Source: Streptomyces sp. HPF1205 (GTDB taxonomy: Bacteria; Actinomycetota; Actinomycetes; Streptomycetales; Streptomycetaceae). From it: 64,000 nt of DNA. The stretch lies in NCBI RefSeq assembly GCF_020400825.1, contig NZ_JAINVH010000022.1:1-64000 (forward strand), written 5' to 3'. A program made the translations under genes and the position numbers. This document shows positions 11,685 through 21,025 of this stretch, in pieces. The notes under the pieces were generated by a model that saw only the letters and a list, made by a program, of their open reading frames with translations, did no database searches and was not told the origin of the DNA. Within the stretch, counting starts at the first letter, position 1. Each line of letters opens with the position of its first letter.

Positions 11685-13406
11685 TCAGCCCTCCGGTGTT
11701 CCGTCCGCTCCCAGCGTTGCCAGCCACCGCGTGCTGACGCCCGCGTAGTCCGGCTCGGCGCCCTCCGTCCCCGCGGACAGCCGGCGCCAGTAGTCGGCCA
11801 GGCGGTGCCCCGCCCCGGCGGCGTAGATCTCGGCCAGCCGCCCGCCGTCGCCGGGGGCGCCCGCGGCGGCCTCGTGGCCGGCCCGGGACAGCACCGCGCT
11901 CACCGCGAAGAGTTCCGCGGCGATCCGGCCCAGCAGGATGAGGGTGCGCTCCCGCCGGAACAAGGTCGCCGGGTCCGGGTGACGGTCCACCAGTTCCCGG
12001 CAGCAGCCGTAGAAGCGCTCCACCTGCTCGCCCACCTGCTCCAGTGCCGCGCGGAGCGCCGGGGACAGGCCCGGCAGCACGTCGGCGTCCGGCCCGGGCC
12101 CGGCCGCGCCGCCCGTGGCCGCCGCCGCGCCGGCGGATCGGCCCGCCTCCGCGTAGAACCCGGTCAGCAGGCGCCGGCCGGCCTGCGCGTCGAGCATGAA
12201 GTCCACGTTTCCCGCGATGCGCAGGCCTCGCGCGTCCCGGAGCCGACGCTCCACCGGTACGGGGGGCGCGCCCCGCCGCACCTTGCTCGGCAGCGTCTCG
12301 ACGCCCTCCGCGCCGTACAGCGACACCGTCCTGTCGACGATCCGCCAGCAGGCGCGGACCAGCAGGTTCTTGGCCGCCAGCCGCTCGAACCAGCGGTCCG
12401 TCGGTCCCGAGCCGATCAGACTCCAGCGGATCACCGCTTCCATCGCGTACACCTCGGCGAGGGTGTCGGCGAGCTGACGCCGGATCTCCTCGTAACTGCC
12501 GAGCGCACGGCCGTCGACCGTCCGCCGGGCCACGAACTCGCCCGACCAGCGGCGGCACAGTTTGGCGATGGCCATGGCGGGCGCGGCGGTGAAGTAGAGC
12601 TGGCCGGTGAGCAGCGCGGAGGCCATGAGATCGGGGAACCGCGGCTCCTCCGGCTCACCGCGCACCACGTGGGCGGCGGGCACCTCGACACCGTCCAGGC
12701 TCAGCGCGCCGTTGGGCAGCCCGCGGCTGCCGGTGAACTCCACGTGCGAGGTGACCTCGAAACCGGCGGCCGAGGTGTCCACGAAGCACACGCACAGCCG
12801 CCGGCCCTTTTCGGTGTGCTCGGTGGCCGCGACCGCCAGCAGGTCGGCGAGCGGGCCGTGCCCGGTGAAGACCTTCCGACCGCGCAGGACGTACGTCAGG
12901 CCGTCCGCCGAACGCGTCGCGGTGGTCCCGGGCCACACGTTGTTCTGCCCGGCCGGTTCGGTGAAGCCGAAGCCGGAGATCGCGCCGGCGGCCAGCCGCT
13001 CCCCGACATGTTCCCGCAGCGGGCCCGGCGGCAGCGCCGGGTAGAGCGCGGGCGCGCCGACCCCGGCCTGGATGGCGAGCATCTGCCCGGCCGGCATGCA
13101 CAGCGCCGCGGCGTGCTCGATGGCGCTGAAGGCGTTGTACGGTGACAGCGCCAGGCCGCCCAGTTCGGCCGGCATGCACAGCCCCAGGTAGCCGCTGCCG
13201 CGCAGGTCGTCGGCGAAGCGGCTGGGAAGTTCGCCGGTCAGGTCCACCCGGTCGGGATCCAGCCGGGCCCGCAGGAACTTCTCCAGTTCGGACGCCACCA
13301 CGTCGCCGGCCGCCTGGTCGGCCGGGCCCTGCCGGGGGAACGGCGTGAACAGGCCGCGGGCCAGGTCGCCCGAGCCCAGTGCGGAGAGGAACGTCGGGGC
13401 CGTCAC
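11685..13406 (-). CDS. Acyl-CoA dehydrogenase-like flavoprotein
   Basis: A 573-residue member of the acyl-CoA dehydrogenase superfamily, longer than the usual 380-400 residues because of a C-terminal helical extension rich in Ala and Gly. The FAD-binding middle domain (GFGFTEPAGQNN) and the C-terminal helical domain with YGAEGVETLP and the ERRLRDAR segment are recognisable; I could not place the usual catalytic Glu with confidence. The GTG start overlaps the stop of the upstream P450 gene, so the two are translationally coupled. It could desaturate an acyl chain or act as an oxidase on the PKS product. Confidence 0.85.
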   Translation of the reverse strand: MTAPTFLSALGSGDLARGLFTPFPRQGPADQAAGDVVASELEKFLRARLDPDRVDLTGELPSRFADDLRGSGYLGLCMPAELGGLALSPYNAFSAIEHAAALCMPAGQMLAIQAGVGAPALYPALPPGPLREHVGERLAAGAISGFGFTEPAGQNNVWPGTTATRSADGLTYVLRGRKVFTGHGPLADLLAVAATEHTEKGRRLCVCFVDTSAAGFEVTSHVEFTGSRGLPNGALSLDGVEVPAAHVVRGEPEEPRFPDLMASALLTGQLYFTAAPAMAIAKLCRRWSGEFVARRTVDGRALGSYEEIRRQLADTLAEVYAMEAVIRWSLIGSGPTDRWFERLAAKNLLVRACWRIVDRTVSLYGAEGVETLPSKVRRGAPPVPVERRLRDARGLRIAGNVDFMLDAQAGRRLLTGFYAEAGRSAGAAAATGGAAGPGPDADVLPGLSPALRAALEQVGEQVERFYGCCRELVDRHPDPATLFRRERTLILLGRIAAELFAVSAVLSRAGHEAAAGAPGDGGRLAEIYAAGAGHRLADYWRRLSAGTEGAEPDYAGVSTRWLATLGADGTPEG

Positions 13407-14695
13407 CTGCCCACCGCCGGGACCAGTTCCACCGGGACGTCCAGCAGCACGGTGTGTTTGTGGTTCGGCGCCCAGAGGGCGGGACCGGCCGGGCGGATCT
13501 CGGCCACCCGGTCCAGCAGCGCCTCCAGCGCCAGCCGGATCTCCAGCCGCCCGAAGGCGTCACCCAGGCAGTAGTGCACTCCGTGGCCGAACGACAGGTG
13601 CGGATTGGGGTCGCGGCCGATGTCGAAGCGCTCGGGGTCGGCGAAGACGGCCTCGTCCCGGTTGGCCGAGGGCCACCACAAGGTCACCTTCTCCCCGGCG
13701 CGCATCCGATGCCCGTGCAGGTCCACGTCCCGCGTCAGGGTGCGGCGGTTGTACGGATTGGCGGGCAGCCAGCGCAGCACCTCCTCCACGGCGGACGGCA
13801 GCAGCGAGCGGTCCGCGCGCAGCCGCTGCCACTGCTCGGGATGGTGGGCGAAGCCGAGCAGGCCGCCCGCTATGGTGTTGCGCGGCTGCTCGAAACCGCT
13901 GACCAGCATCACGCTGGTGTTGGCTTCCCGTTCCTCCGCCGTCAGCGGCGCCTGGCCGCCGGCCGGCAGCTCCCCGACCGCCAGTACGGTGCCCACGTCG
14001 TCGCCCGGGTGCCGCGGCTTGTCGGCCATGAACTCGCCGAAGTAGCGGCGCATCCGGCCGTACATCGCCCGCGACTGTTCATCCACCAGGCCGGTACTGC
14101 GGTGCGTGAACCCGAGTACCCCGTGCACCCACCGCGTCAACTGCGGCCAGTCCTGCCGCGGTATGCCGAGCAGCAGCGCCACCGAGCGCAGCGCGAACGG
14201 CTCGGTGAACTCGTCCACGGCGTTCACGGCGCCTGCTCGCCCGCGCTCGACCAGCGCATCGGCCAGCACGCCGGCGGTCGCCCGCAGTTCCGGCTCCAGC
14301 GCCGTGACCGCCCGGGTGACGGCCGGGGCGAGCAGCCGCCGGAACACCTCGTGCCGCGGGTCGTCCATCATGGCCAGGACCGTGCCGGCCAGACCGCCGC
14401 CGAACGGCAGGTCCTCCAGGTGGCTGCCGCCGCCGGCCCGCCCGCCGCCGCCCTGCGAGGAGAACGACGGGTCGACCGAGGCGGCGGCGATGTCGGCGTG
14501 CCGGGTGAGCACCCAGAAACCCTCACCGTCCGCCAGCTTGCCGGCCGGGTGGTAGAACGCCGGCGCCTCCCGCCGCAGTCTGGCGAACAGCGCGTACGGT
14601 ATCCCCTCGGCGAACCGGGACTGGTCGGTGAGGTCGAACCCGCCCAGCACGCTGGGCAGCCCGGTGTCCTCTTCGGCTTCGATCTCGGTGCTCAT
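13403..14695 (-). CDS. Cytochrome P450 with atypical I-helix
   Basis: A 430-residue bacterial P450. The chosen ATG has a GAGG site upstream; a longer frame to 14869 adds a low-complexity leader without support. The heme loop (FGHGVHYCLGDAFG, Cys376) and the ExxR motif (EEVLRW) are intact. The oxygen-activation segment of the I-helix, normally (A/G)GxE/DTT, reads SGFEQPRN, so the conserved Thr is Gln. This group exists among actinobacterial P450s and may catalyse unusual oxidations. It is coupled to the acyl-CoA-dehydrogenase-like gene and divergent from the second P450 across a 255-base promoter region. Confidence 0.94.
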   Translation of the reverse strand: MSTEIEAEEDTGLPSVLGGFDLTDQSRFAEGIPYALFARLRREAPAFYHPAGKLADGEGFWVLTRHADIAAASVDPSFSSQGGGGRAGGGSHLEDLPFGGGLAGTVLAMMDDPRHEVFRRLLAPAVTRAVTALEPELRATAGVLADALVERGRAGAVNAVDEFTEPFALRSVALLLGIPRQDWPQLTRWVHGVLGFTHRSTGLVDEQSRAMYGRMRRYFGEFMADKPRHPGDDVGTVLAVGELPAGGQAPLTAEEREANTSVMLVSGFEQPRNTIAGGLLGFAHHPEQWQRLRADRSLLPSAVEEVLRWLPANPYNRRTLTRDVDLHGHRMRAGEKVTLWWPSANRDEAVFADPERFDIGRDPNPHLSFGHGVHYCLGDAFGRLEIRLALEALLDRVAEIRPAGPALWAPNHKHTVLLDVPVELVPAVGR

Positions 14696-14950
14696 GCGCG
14701 ACCTCGCATCGGAATCGGTAGTGGGCACACGGTCCGGACAATGCGGCACAGAGAAATACCTGCGGTCGGCACGAATCCGATACGCGGGCCGCCAGCCAGG
14801 AACGTACCCACCGCCGGCAGCGGCGCCAACCCCAGAACGGCAACCCGGACCACCCCCTAAACCGCACACCGGGGAGGGGTTGGCGATAGGGGGTGGGTCT
14901 GGGTAATTTCCGCGAACAGCAGGAGGCCTTCAACTCCAGGGATGTGAAGT

Positions 14951-16228
14951 ATGACCGAGGCGCCGACCGCAAAAGTCCCCGACGTGCTCAGCTACAATCC
15001 GGAAGTCGCCAGGAAATCCCTGCCGTTCGACCCGTTCGACCCGGATTTCCACGCGGACCCGTTCCCGTTCTACCGGAGGATACGCGCCGAGTCGGGACCA
15101 GCCTTTCGTACCGAGGGCGGCATCGTCACCGTCCTGGGGTTCGAGGAGGCATCGGCAGTGATGAAGGATTCCCGCTTCGGATGGGGAGTCAATCCGATGA
15201 TCGCCGACCAGTTCGTGGAGAACCCGGTGAGCGGCGAGTCCGGTCGCATTCTGATGTTCATGGACCCGCCGGACCACACCCGCATACGCGGTCTGGTCTC
15301 CAAGGCGTTCACGCCGAAGATGATCACCGACCTGCGCCCGGTGGCGGCCAGGTACGCCGAGGAGTTACTGGCCAAGGCGCTCGCGGAGAATCCGGACGGC
15401 CGGATCGACCTGCAGGAGACACTCTCGCGCCCGCTGCCCGCACGGGTGCTCAGCGAGATGATGGACATCCCCGAGCGGTATCACCCGCTGTTCTTCGCCA
15501 ACACCATGGAAAGCGGCCGGGGGCTCGACCCCGGCTTCACCCTCACCGACGTGCAGAAGGCCGCCCGGAACGCGGCCCGCGACGTGTTCATCGACGCCGG
15601 TCTGGAGATGGCCGCCGCCCGCCGGGTCACTCCCGGTGACGACCTGGTCAGTGAGCTGGTGCGCGCCGAGGACGCCGGGGAGCGGCTCACCGAGTGGGAA
15701 CTGGCGATGCTCCTCATGAACCTGCTCGCCGCGGGGTTCGGCGCCAGCGCCGCGCTGATCGGCAACGAGGTCTACCACCTGCTGCGCCACCCCGAGCAGT
15801 TGGCGTGGCTGCGCGAGCACCCCGAGCGGGTGCCGGCCGCGGTCGAGGAACTGCTGCGGTACGACAGCACGCTGGCGATGGTCAGCCGCACCGCGCTGGA
15901 GGACGCCGATGTGGCCGGCCACCCGGTGCGGGCCGGTGAGTACGTCCTGGTGCTGATGGCCGCCGCCAACCGCGACCCCGACGCGTTCACCGACCCCGAC
16001 CGGCTGGACATCACCCGTCCGCTGACCCGCAACCTCGGCTTCGGCCACGGCATCCACTTCTGCGTGGCGGCCCCGGTGGCCCGGCTGATCGCCCAGGAGG
16101 CGCTGACCGCGCTGATCAAGTACGAGGTCCGGCTGGACGAGCGGGCACCCGTCGAACGCTGGCCGGGCATCTCGCTGCGGGTCATCGGCAAGTTGCCGGT
16201 CGTCCTCGGCCCCGTGGTGAGGGGCTGA
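14951..16228 (+). CDS. Cytochrome P450 lacking the acid-alcohol pair
   Basis: A 425-residue P450 similar in layout to CYP107-type macrolide oxygenases. The heme loop (FGHGIHFCVAAP, Cys371) and ExxR (EELLR) are present. The I-helix reads LLAAGFGASAALIGN where relatives have LLxAGHETTxSLIGN, so both the acidic residue and Thr are replaced by Gly and Ala. Such a change appears in a few P450s that use substrate-assisted proton delivery or that do coupling chemistry. Codon 139 (15365-15367) is TTA, making translation bldA-dependent. A strong hairpin terminator follows at 16330. Confidence 0.94.
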   Translation: MTEAPTAKVPDVLSYNPEVARKSLPFDPFDPDFHADPFPFYRRIRAESGPAFRTEGGIVTVLGFEEASAVMKDSRFGWGVNPMIADQFVENPVSGESGRILMFMDPPDHTRIRGLVSKAFTPKMITDLRPVAARYAEELLAKALAENPDGRIDLQETLSRPLPARVLSEMMDIPERYHPLFFANTMESGRGLDPGFTLTDVQKAARNAARDVFIDAGLEMAAARRVTPGDDLVSELVRAEDAGERLTEWELAMLLMNLLAAGFGASAALIGNEVYHLLRHPEQLAWLREHPERVPAAVEELLRYDSTLAMVSRTALEDADVAGHPVRAGEYVLVLMAAANRDPDAFTDPDRLDITRPLTRNLGFGHGIHFCVAAPVARLIAQEALTALIKYEVRLDERAPVERWPGISLRVIGKLPVVLGPVVRG

Positions 16229-16329
16229 CCACCGGCCCGCGCACTTCCCGCCCCTCGGCCCGGCCCCCACCCCCTCCCGGCATCCGGGGCCCCGGCCCCT
16301 GCCGGCCGACCCGGCCGAGGGCGTTCCCC

Positions 16330-16363
16330 CAGCTCCCGGGCGCCATCCGGCGCCCGGGAGCTG
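16330..16363 (+). terminator. Rho-independent-type hairpin after the second P450
   Basis: Perfect 15-base stem (CAGCTCCCGGGCGCC with its complement), a 4-base loop, then TCGTTTC. It separates the P450 transcript from the exporter promoter. Confidence 0.8.
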
Positions 16364-16390
16364 TCGTTTCCGGCGCACCTCACGCCCCGC

Positions 16391-16443
16391 TTGACACCCG
16401 ACACGGTCCGCTACTACAGTTTGCAAGCCTAAACGGTGTTTAG
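16391..16443 (+). promoter_or_regulatory. Exporter promoter with overlapping palindromic operator
   Basis: TTGACA at 16391-16396 and TACAGT at 16415-16420 are 18 bases apart, a vegetative-type promoter. Directly downstream, at about the start of transcription, is the perfect inverted repeat CTAAAC-GGT-GTTTAG (16429-16443). A degenerate copy lies upstream of the TetR gene at 10776. A repressor bound here would block initiation. Confidence 0.65.
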
Positions 16444-16516
16444 TTTTCTCCTGTCGCATACTAACTTGTCGGCAGTGACCTGTCTCGTCCCCGTAGAATC
16501 GAAAGGGTCAAATCCA

Positions 16517-17977
16517 GTGGAAGGTTCCGTTGGCGACTCGAACCAGAGAGCCGGTCTCAGGCTTGCGTTACTGGCGTTGGCCCAGTTCATCATCGCCGTC
16601 GACTACAACATCGTGTACGTCGCACTGCCCGACATCGGGGACGCGCTGCACTTCTCGTCGCAGACCCTGCAGTGGGTGGTCAGCTCCTACGCCGTCTCGT
16701 TCGGTGGTTTCCTGCTGCTCGGCGGCCGGGCCGCCGACCGCCTCGGCCCGCGCCGGGTGTTCGTCACGGCACTGATCCTCTTCGGGGCCGCGGCTCTGGT
16801 CGGCGGCCTGTCCGACTCCACCGGGCTTCTCGTCGCGGCCCGCGCGGTGCAGGGCCTGGGCGGCGCGCTGCTGTTCCCCTCGACGCTCACCCTGATCGTG
16901 ACCAGCTTCGAGGAAGGGCCCCCCCGCAACCGGGCGCTCGCGGTATGGGGTGCGACCGGCAGCGGCGGCCTCGCCGCCGGAGCGCTGCTCGGCGGTGTGC
17001 TCACCCAGGCCCTGGGCTGGCAGTGGGTCTTCTACTTCATGGTCCCGCTGGTCGTGATCGCCCTGCTCGGCGTGCCCGCGCTGCTCGCGCCCGACGCGCC
17101 GCGCACCGGACCGCGGCGGAGTTTCGACATCCCCGGCGCACTTGTCGTCACACTGGGCGCCACACTCGTCGTCTTCGGCCTGGTCAGCGGCCCCGACTAC
17201 GGCTGGACCGCGCCGCGTGTGCTGGGCACCCTGATCGTCGGCGTCCTGCTGATCGGCTCCTTCTTCCTCATCGAGGCCAACACCAGCGCGCCCCTGGCGC
17301 CCCTGCGGCTGTTCCGCAACCGGAGCCTGTCCACCTCGATGATCGTCGCCTTCCTGCACATGTGCGCGCTCAGCGGCGGCTACTACCTGTTCACCACCTA
17401 CATCCAGAACATCCTCGGCTACGACGCCCTTCAGGCCGGCCTGGCCTTCCTGCCTCTCGGCGTGCTGGCCATGATCGCCGGCGGCCGGGTCGCCGCGGCG
17501 ATGCTCAACAAGAACGGGCTGCGCACCACCCTCTCGCTGGGCATGCTCGTCTACGCCGTCGGCATGGCCGCGATGGCGCTCGGCATGTCCACCAACGGCA
17601 CGTACTGGGCGGTACTGCCCGGGGTGTGTGTCTACGGCTTCGGCGGCGGCCTGGCCTTCACCGCGATCTTCGTCTCCGCCGGATCCGGTGTCGCCCCGGC
17701 CGAGCAGGGCGTCGCGTCGGCACTCGCCTCGACGTCGCAGCAGATCGGCGCCGCGGTCGGCCTCGCCGCCATCCTGGTCATCGCCAACCACGGCATCCAC
17801 CTGGGCGGGGGAGCGACCCCGTCCCAGCACGCCGTGGTGCACGGCCTGCGAACGGCAGGCTGGGTCGCGGCGGCTGCCGCCGCCGTGGGCGCCATCGGGG
17901 CGCTCAACCTCCGCAAACCTCCCGCCCCGGCCCCGGCAATGGCCGAGGCGGGACGTGAGGTGTCGACCTCCGGCTGA
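16517..17977 (+). CDS. MFS drug exporter, DHA2 (EmrB/QacA) family
   Basis: A 486-residue membrane protein with about 14 predicted transmembrane segments. The GTG start at 16517 is preferred because GAAAGGG precedes it and because an upstream GTG at 16436 lies inside the operator. Visible are the DYNIVYVALPDI segment of helix 1 and motif A (GGRAADRLGPRR) in loop 2-3. Codon 18 (16568-16570) is TTA. Family members expel antibiotics with proton motive force; the position between the cluster's P450 and its activator suggests self-resistance or product export. Confidence 0.92.
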   Translation: MEGSVGDSNQRAGLRLALLALAQFIIAVDYNIVYVALPDIGDALHFSSQTLQWVVSSYAVSFGGFLLLGGRAADRLGPRRVFVTALILFGAAALVGGLSDSTGLLVAARAVQGLGGALLFPSTLTLIVTSFEEGPPRNRALAVWGATGSGGLAAGALLGGVLTQALGWQWVFYFMVPLVVIALLGVPALLAPDAPRTGPRRSFDIPGALVVTLGATLVVFGLVSGPDYGWTAPRVLGTLIVGVLLIGSFFLIEANTSAPLAPLRLFRNRSLSTSMIVAFLHMCALSGGYYLFTTYIQNILGYDALQAGLAFLPLGVLAMIAGGRVAAAMLNKNGLRTTLSLGMLVYAVGMAAMALGMSTNGTYWAVLPGVCVYGFGGGLAFTAIFVSAGSGVAPAEQGVASALASTSQQIGAAVGLAAILVIANHGIHLGGGATPSQHAVVHGLRTAGWVAAAAAAVGAIGALNLRKPPAPAPAMAEAGREVSTSG

Positions 17978-17980
17978 GCC

Positions 17981-20900
17981 TCAGGCCCGCCGAATCGGCA
18001 CCAGCAATCGGGACTCGCGACCGGCCTCCCCGTACCGGACGCGGGTCCCGATTGGTCCGTATTCCGCCTCCTGCAGCGCGCCCGCGCCTGCTTCCGCGGT
18101 CGTCGCCGTCTCCCTTCCCACGGACGGGCCCTGGCGCGCCACCGTACCGCCGCCCTGCAGAACCAGCGCCAGGTCGCTGCGCCGCTTGATCCCCAGCTTG
18201 CGGTACACCCTGGTCAGATGCTGCTCGACGGTGCTCACCGTCACGAAGAGCTTCGCCGCGATCTGCCGGTTGCTGTGGCCCCGGGCGGCCAGCGTCACCA
18301 CGCGCATCTCCGCGTCGCTGAGCCTGCCCACCAAGTGCTCGTCGCCGGCCTCGGTCGGCGCGGCCGCCTGCCCTCCGCCGTTGTCCGCCGTCTCCGGCAC
18401 GATCCGGCCGGGCAACGTCACCCCCTGCTCGTCACCCAGTTGCCGGGCCCGGCGCAGCGCGGCGCGTCCCTTGCCGTGCTGGCCGAGGTCCAGCTGGTGG
18501 CGGCCCAGATCGTTGAGCGCGAGGGCGAGTTCCACCGGATTGCCGCAGTGCCGCGCCGCCTCGACCGCGTCGGCCAGCAGCGAACCGCGCTCGCCCACCG
18601 CGGACGCGGCCGCCAGTGTTCTCAGCGTGGCGGCGCGCACCAGGTACTCCCCCGGCCCGACCAGGGCAAGCTGCTCCGTGAGCAGTTCCCGGGCCCGGTC
18701 GGCCTCGCCGAGGACCAGAAGTGCCCGAGCGGCCTCGGTCCGCCACGGCACCAGTGCCGGGACGTCCATGTCCCAGCGCGCGGCCAGCTCCCCCGCCGCG
18801 ACCAGGTCGTCCAGCGCCGCCGCGGGCCGGCCCTGCGCGAGCAGCAGACGGCCCCTGGCGTACAGGAAGCGCAGGCCCAGCGGGGTCTGGAACATGGGAG
18901 CCGGGGGCGTGGTGCGCAGGTGGGCCGGGTCCCCGCAGGGTCTGCCCAGCAGAGCTTCCGCCTCCATCAGCACGCTGAGGGGCAGGCCGATCAGCACTCC
19001 CCAGCTCGTCCCGGGCATCGCGGCCAGCGCGGACTGCGCGCGCTCGGCCGCGCCCCGGGCGTCACCGCGCTGCAGCGCCAGCCGCGCCGCCAACGCCTCG
19101 AACAGCGCCTGCCAGGTCGGCGCCGCCTGTTTCCGGGCCGACCCGGCCAGCGCGGCGAGCCACCGCTCGGCGGCATCCGATGCGCCGTTGAGCATCAGGA
19201 CGACCACCGCGGCGGACAGCATCGGGAAGGAGCTGTCATCGAGCCGGCAGCTGCCCAGGACCTGCTCGGCGAGGTGCACGGACTGCGGGTTCGGGCCGCG
19301 GCGCAGTACCGAGACCACCGCCGCGACCACCTCGCCGCAGCAGGCCGGGACGACGTGCACGGCGCCGCCGTCCTGCTCACGGGCCCCGGCCCGCGGCGCG
19401 ACGAGTCCGTCCCCTTCGTCCGCCTCGGCGCCAAGATCCCCGAGCTCGGGGTACAGCGGGGCCAGCATGGCGCGGAAGAACCGCAGGAGGACGACCGCCT
19501 GGGAGTCGTAGGCGCGGTGGGCCTGCGACTCGAGCATGTCGAGCGTGCTGAGAGCCACCTGCGGCTGGCCGAACCACATCAGCGACTCCAGCGGCGCGGT
19601 GACGTCGCGCCCGCTGAGCAGTCCGGTTCCGGCGAGGTCGAGCAGGGCCGGCACCCGGCGTGCGGCGGCCCGCGGGTCGGCCCGCCACTCGGCGCGGAAG
19701 AGCATCGCGGTAGTGGCCGCGTGGTGCTCCTCGCTGCGTTCGTACTGGTGGGCCAGCGCCAGGCAGTTGAGGGCGAGCGTGATGTCGCCGCTGTGCAACG
19801 ACTCGTCAGCCGCTTCCAGCAGGACGGTGGCGGCGCAGTCGTTGTCGATGTTGCTGGCCGCGATCAGCTGGTGGGCCACCGCGATGGCCGGAGCGCCGTT
19901 CTTGAACAGTACGGTGCCCGCCCGGGTGTGCAGAGCCGCGCGGTCCTCGGCGGTCATGCCCTGCAGGACCGCGGCACGGGCCCGCGGATGCCGCCACCGG
20001 CCGTCATGGTGGAGGAGGCCGGTTTCGGTCAGGTTGCGTAACGCCAGCGTCAGCGACCTCGGGTCGAGCTCGGATAACCGGATCAGCATCGGGGCGAACG
20101 GATCGTCCAGAACGGCCGCTTCGCGCGCCGCGACCCGCACGCTGGGGTGGCAGCGGTAAAGGCAGTCCAGCACGGCCTGCTCGAACTGCGGACCGACGTG
20201 CAGCGTGCGCGGCGCGGCGCCCGGCTCCTGGCCAAGGGTGTCCTCGATGAGCCGGCGCACCAGCAACGGGTTGCCGCCGGTGATCCGCAGGCAGTCGGCG
20301 CTCATGGCCGACGGAGCGGTCCGGCCCAGGTGCTCGTCCAGCAGTGCCGCCACTCCGTGCCGGGACAGCGGCCGCAGCCGTATACGGCGGGTCAGCGGCT
20401 CCCGCGGCAGCTCCGCCTCCAGCATCGCCCCGGACGGCCAGGGCTGCGGGCACTCGTTGAGCACCACCAGCAGCCGTGCCGTGTGCAGCCGCCGCACCGC
20501 CGCGGACAGGCACTGCAGTGAGGCGGCGTCGGCGTACTGCAGGTCCTCGACACTCAGCAGCAGCGGTCCGCCGACGTACTCGACGAGATCGTCCACGGCC
20601 AGGCCCATCCGGTGGAAGGTCAAAGGCGGGATGGCCTCCGGGGCGGCCCCGCCCACGGCCGCGTCCCCGGCCTCGGGGAGCGCCTGGGCGGACAGGTCGG
20701 CCACCCGGGAGCGCAGTTCCGCGGGCAGGTCCGCGCTCCGGAAGAACTGGCCGAGCACCCCGAACGGCACCGACTGCACGGCACGCGAAGCAGTGGCGGA
20801 CAGGTGGACGGCCCCGAACAAGCTCGTGTACTCGGCGAACGCGCTGAGCAAGGCCGATTTCCCGTGACCGGAGGCTCCGGTGACCACGGCCATGCGGCCT

Positions 20901-21025
20901 CTGCCCTTCATCGCGTCGTGGAAGAGTTCACACAGCAGGGACAACTCCTCCTCGCGCTCATGGAGATCGTGTTCCGCGAGGACACCACGACGGTCGAGGA
21001 CCGTCGATTCAGGGGTTTCCAGCAT
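17981..21025 (-). CDS. LAL-family (LuxR, large ATP-binding) transcriptional activator
   Basis: A 1014-residue regulator with an N-terminal ATPase domain (Walker A GASGHGKSALL), a long helical TPR-like middle and a C-terminal LuxR HTH (LSDAEMRVVTLAARGHSNRQ onward). Size and architecture match the pathway activators of macrolide and polyene clusters. The ATG at 21025 fits the domain start; longer frames add an unsupported leader. Two TTA codons (20041-20039 and 20077-20075) are in frame, making it a bldA target. Its stop lies 3 bases from the exporter stop, with which it converges. It is probably the pathway-specific activator of this cluster. Confidence 0.95.
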   Translation of the reverse strand: MLETPESTVLDRRGVLAEHDLHEREEELSLLCELFHDAMKGRGRMAVVTGASGHGKSALLSAFAEYTSLFGAVHLSATASRAVQSVPFGVLGQFFRSADLPAELRSRVADLSAQALPEAGDAAVGGAAPEAIPPLTFHRMGLAVDDLVEYVGGPLLLSVEDLQYADAASLQCLSAAVRRLHTARLLVVLNECPQPWPSGAMLEAELPREPLTRRIRLRPLSRHGVAALLDEHLGRTAPSAMSADCLRITGGNPLLVRRLIEDTLGQEPGAAPRTLHVGPQFEQAVLDCLYRCHPSVRVAAREAAVLDDPFAPMLIRLSELDPRSLTLALRNLTETGLLHHDGRWRHPRARAAVLQGMTAEDRAALHTRAGTVLFKNGAPAIAVAHQLIAASNIDNDCAATVLLEAADESLHSGDITLALNCLALAHQYERSEEHHAATTAMLFRAEWRADPRAAARRVPALLDLAGTGLLSGRDVTAPLESLMWFGQPQVALSTLDMLESQAHRAYDSQAVVLLRFFRAMLAPLYPELGDLGAEADEGDGLVAPRAGAREQDGGAVHVVPACCGEVVAAVVSVLRRGPNPQSVHLAEQVLGSCRLDDSSFPMLSAAVVVLMLNGASDAAERWLAALAGSARKQAAPTWQALFEALAARLALQRGDARGAAERAQSALAAMPGTSWGVLIGLPLSVLMEAEALLGRPCGDPAHLRTTPPAPMFQTPLGLRFLYARGRLLLAQGRPAAALDDLVAAGELAARWDMDVPALVPWRTEAARALLVLGEADRARELLTEQLALVGPGEYLVRAATLRTLAAASAVGERGSLLADAVEAARHCGNPVELALALNDLGRHQLDLGQHGKGRAALRRARQLGDEQGVTLPGRIVPETADNGGGQAAAPTEAGDEHLVGRLSDAEMRVVTLAARGHSNRQIAAKLFVTVSTVEQHLTRVYRKLGIKRRSDLALVLQGGGTVARQGPSVGRETATTAEAGAGALQEAEYGPIGTRVRYGEAGRESRLLVPIRRA

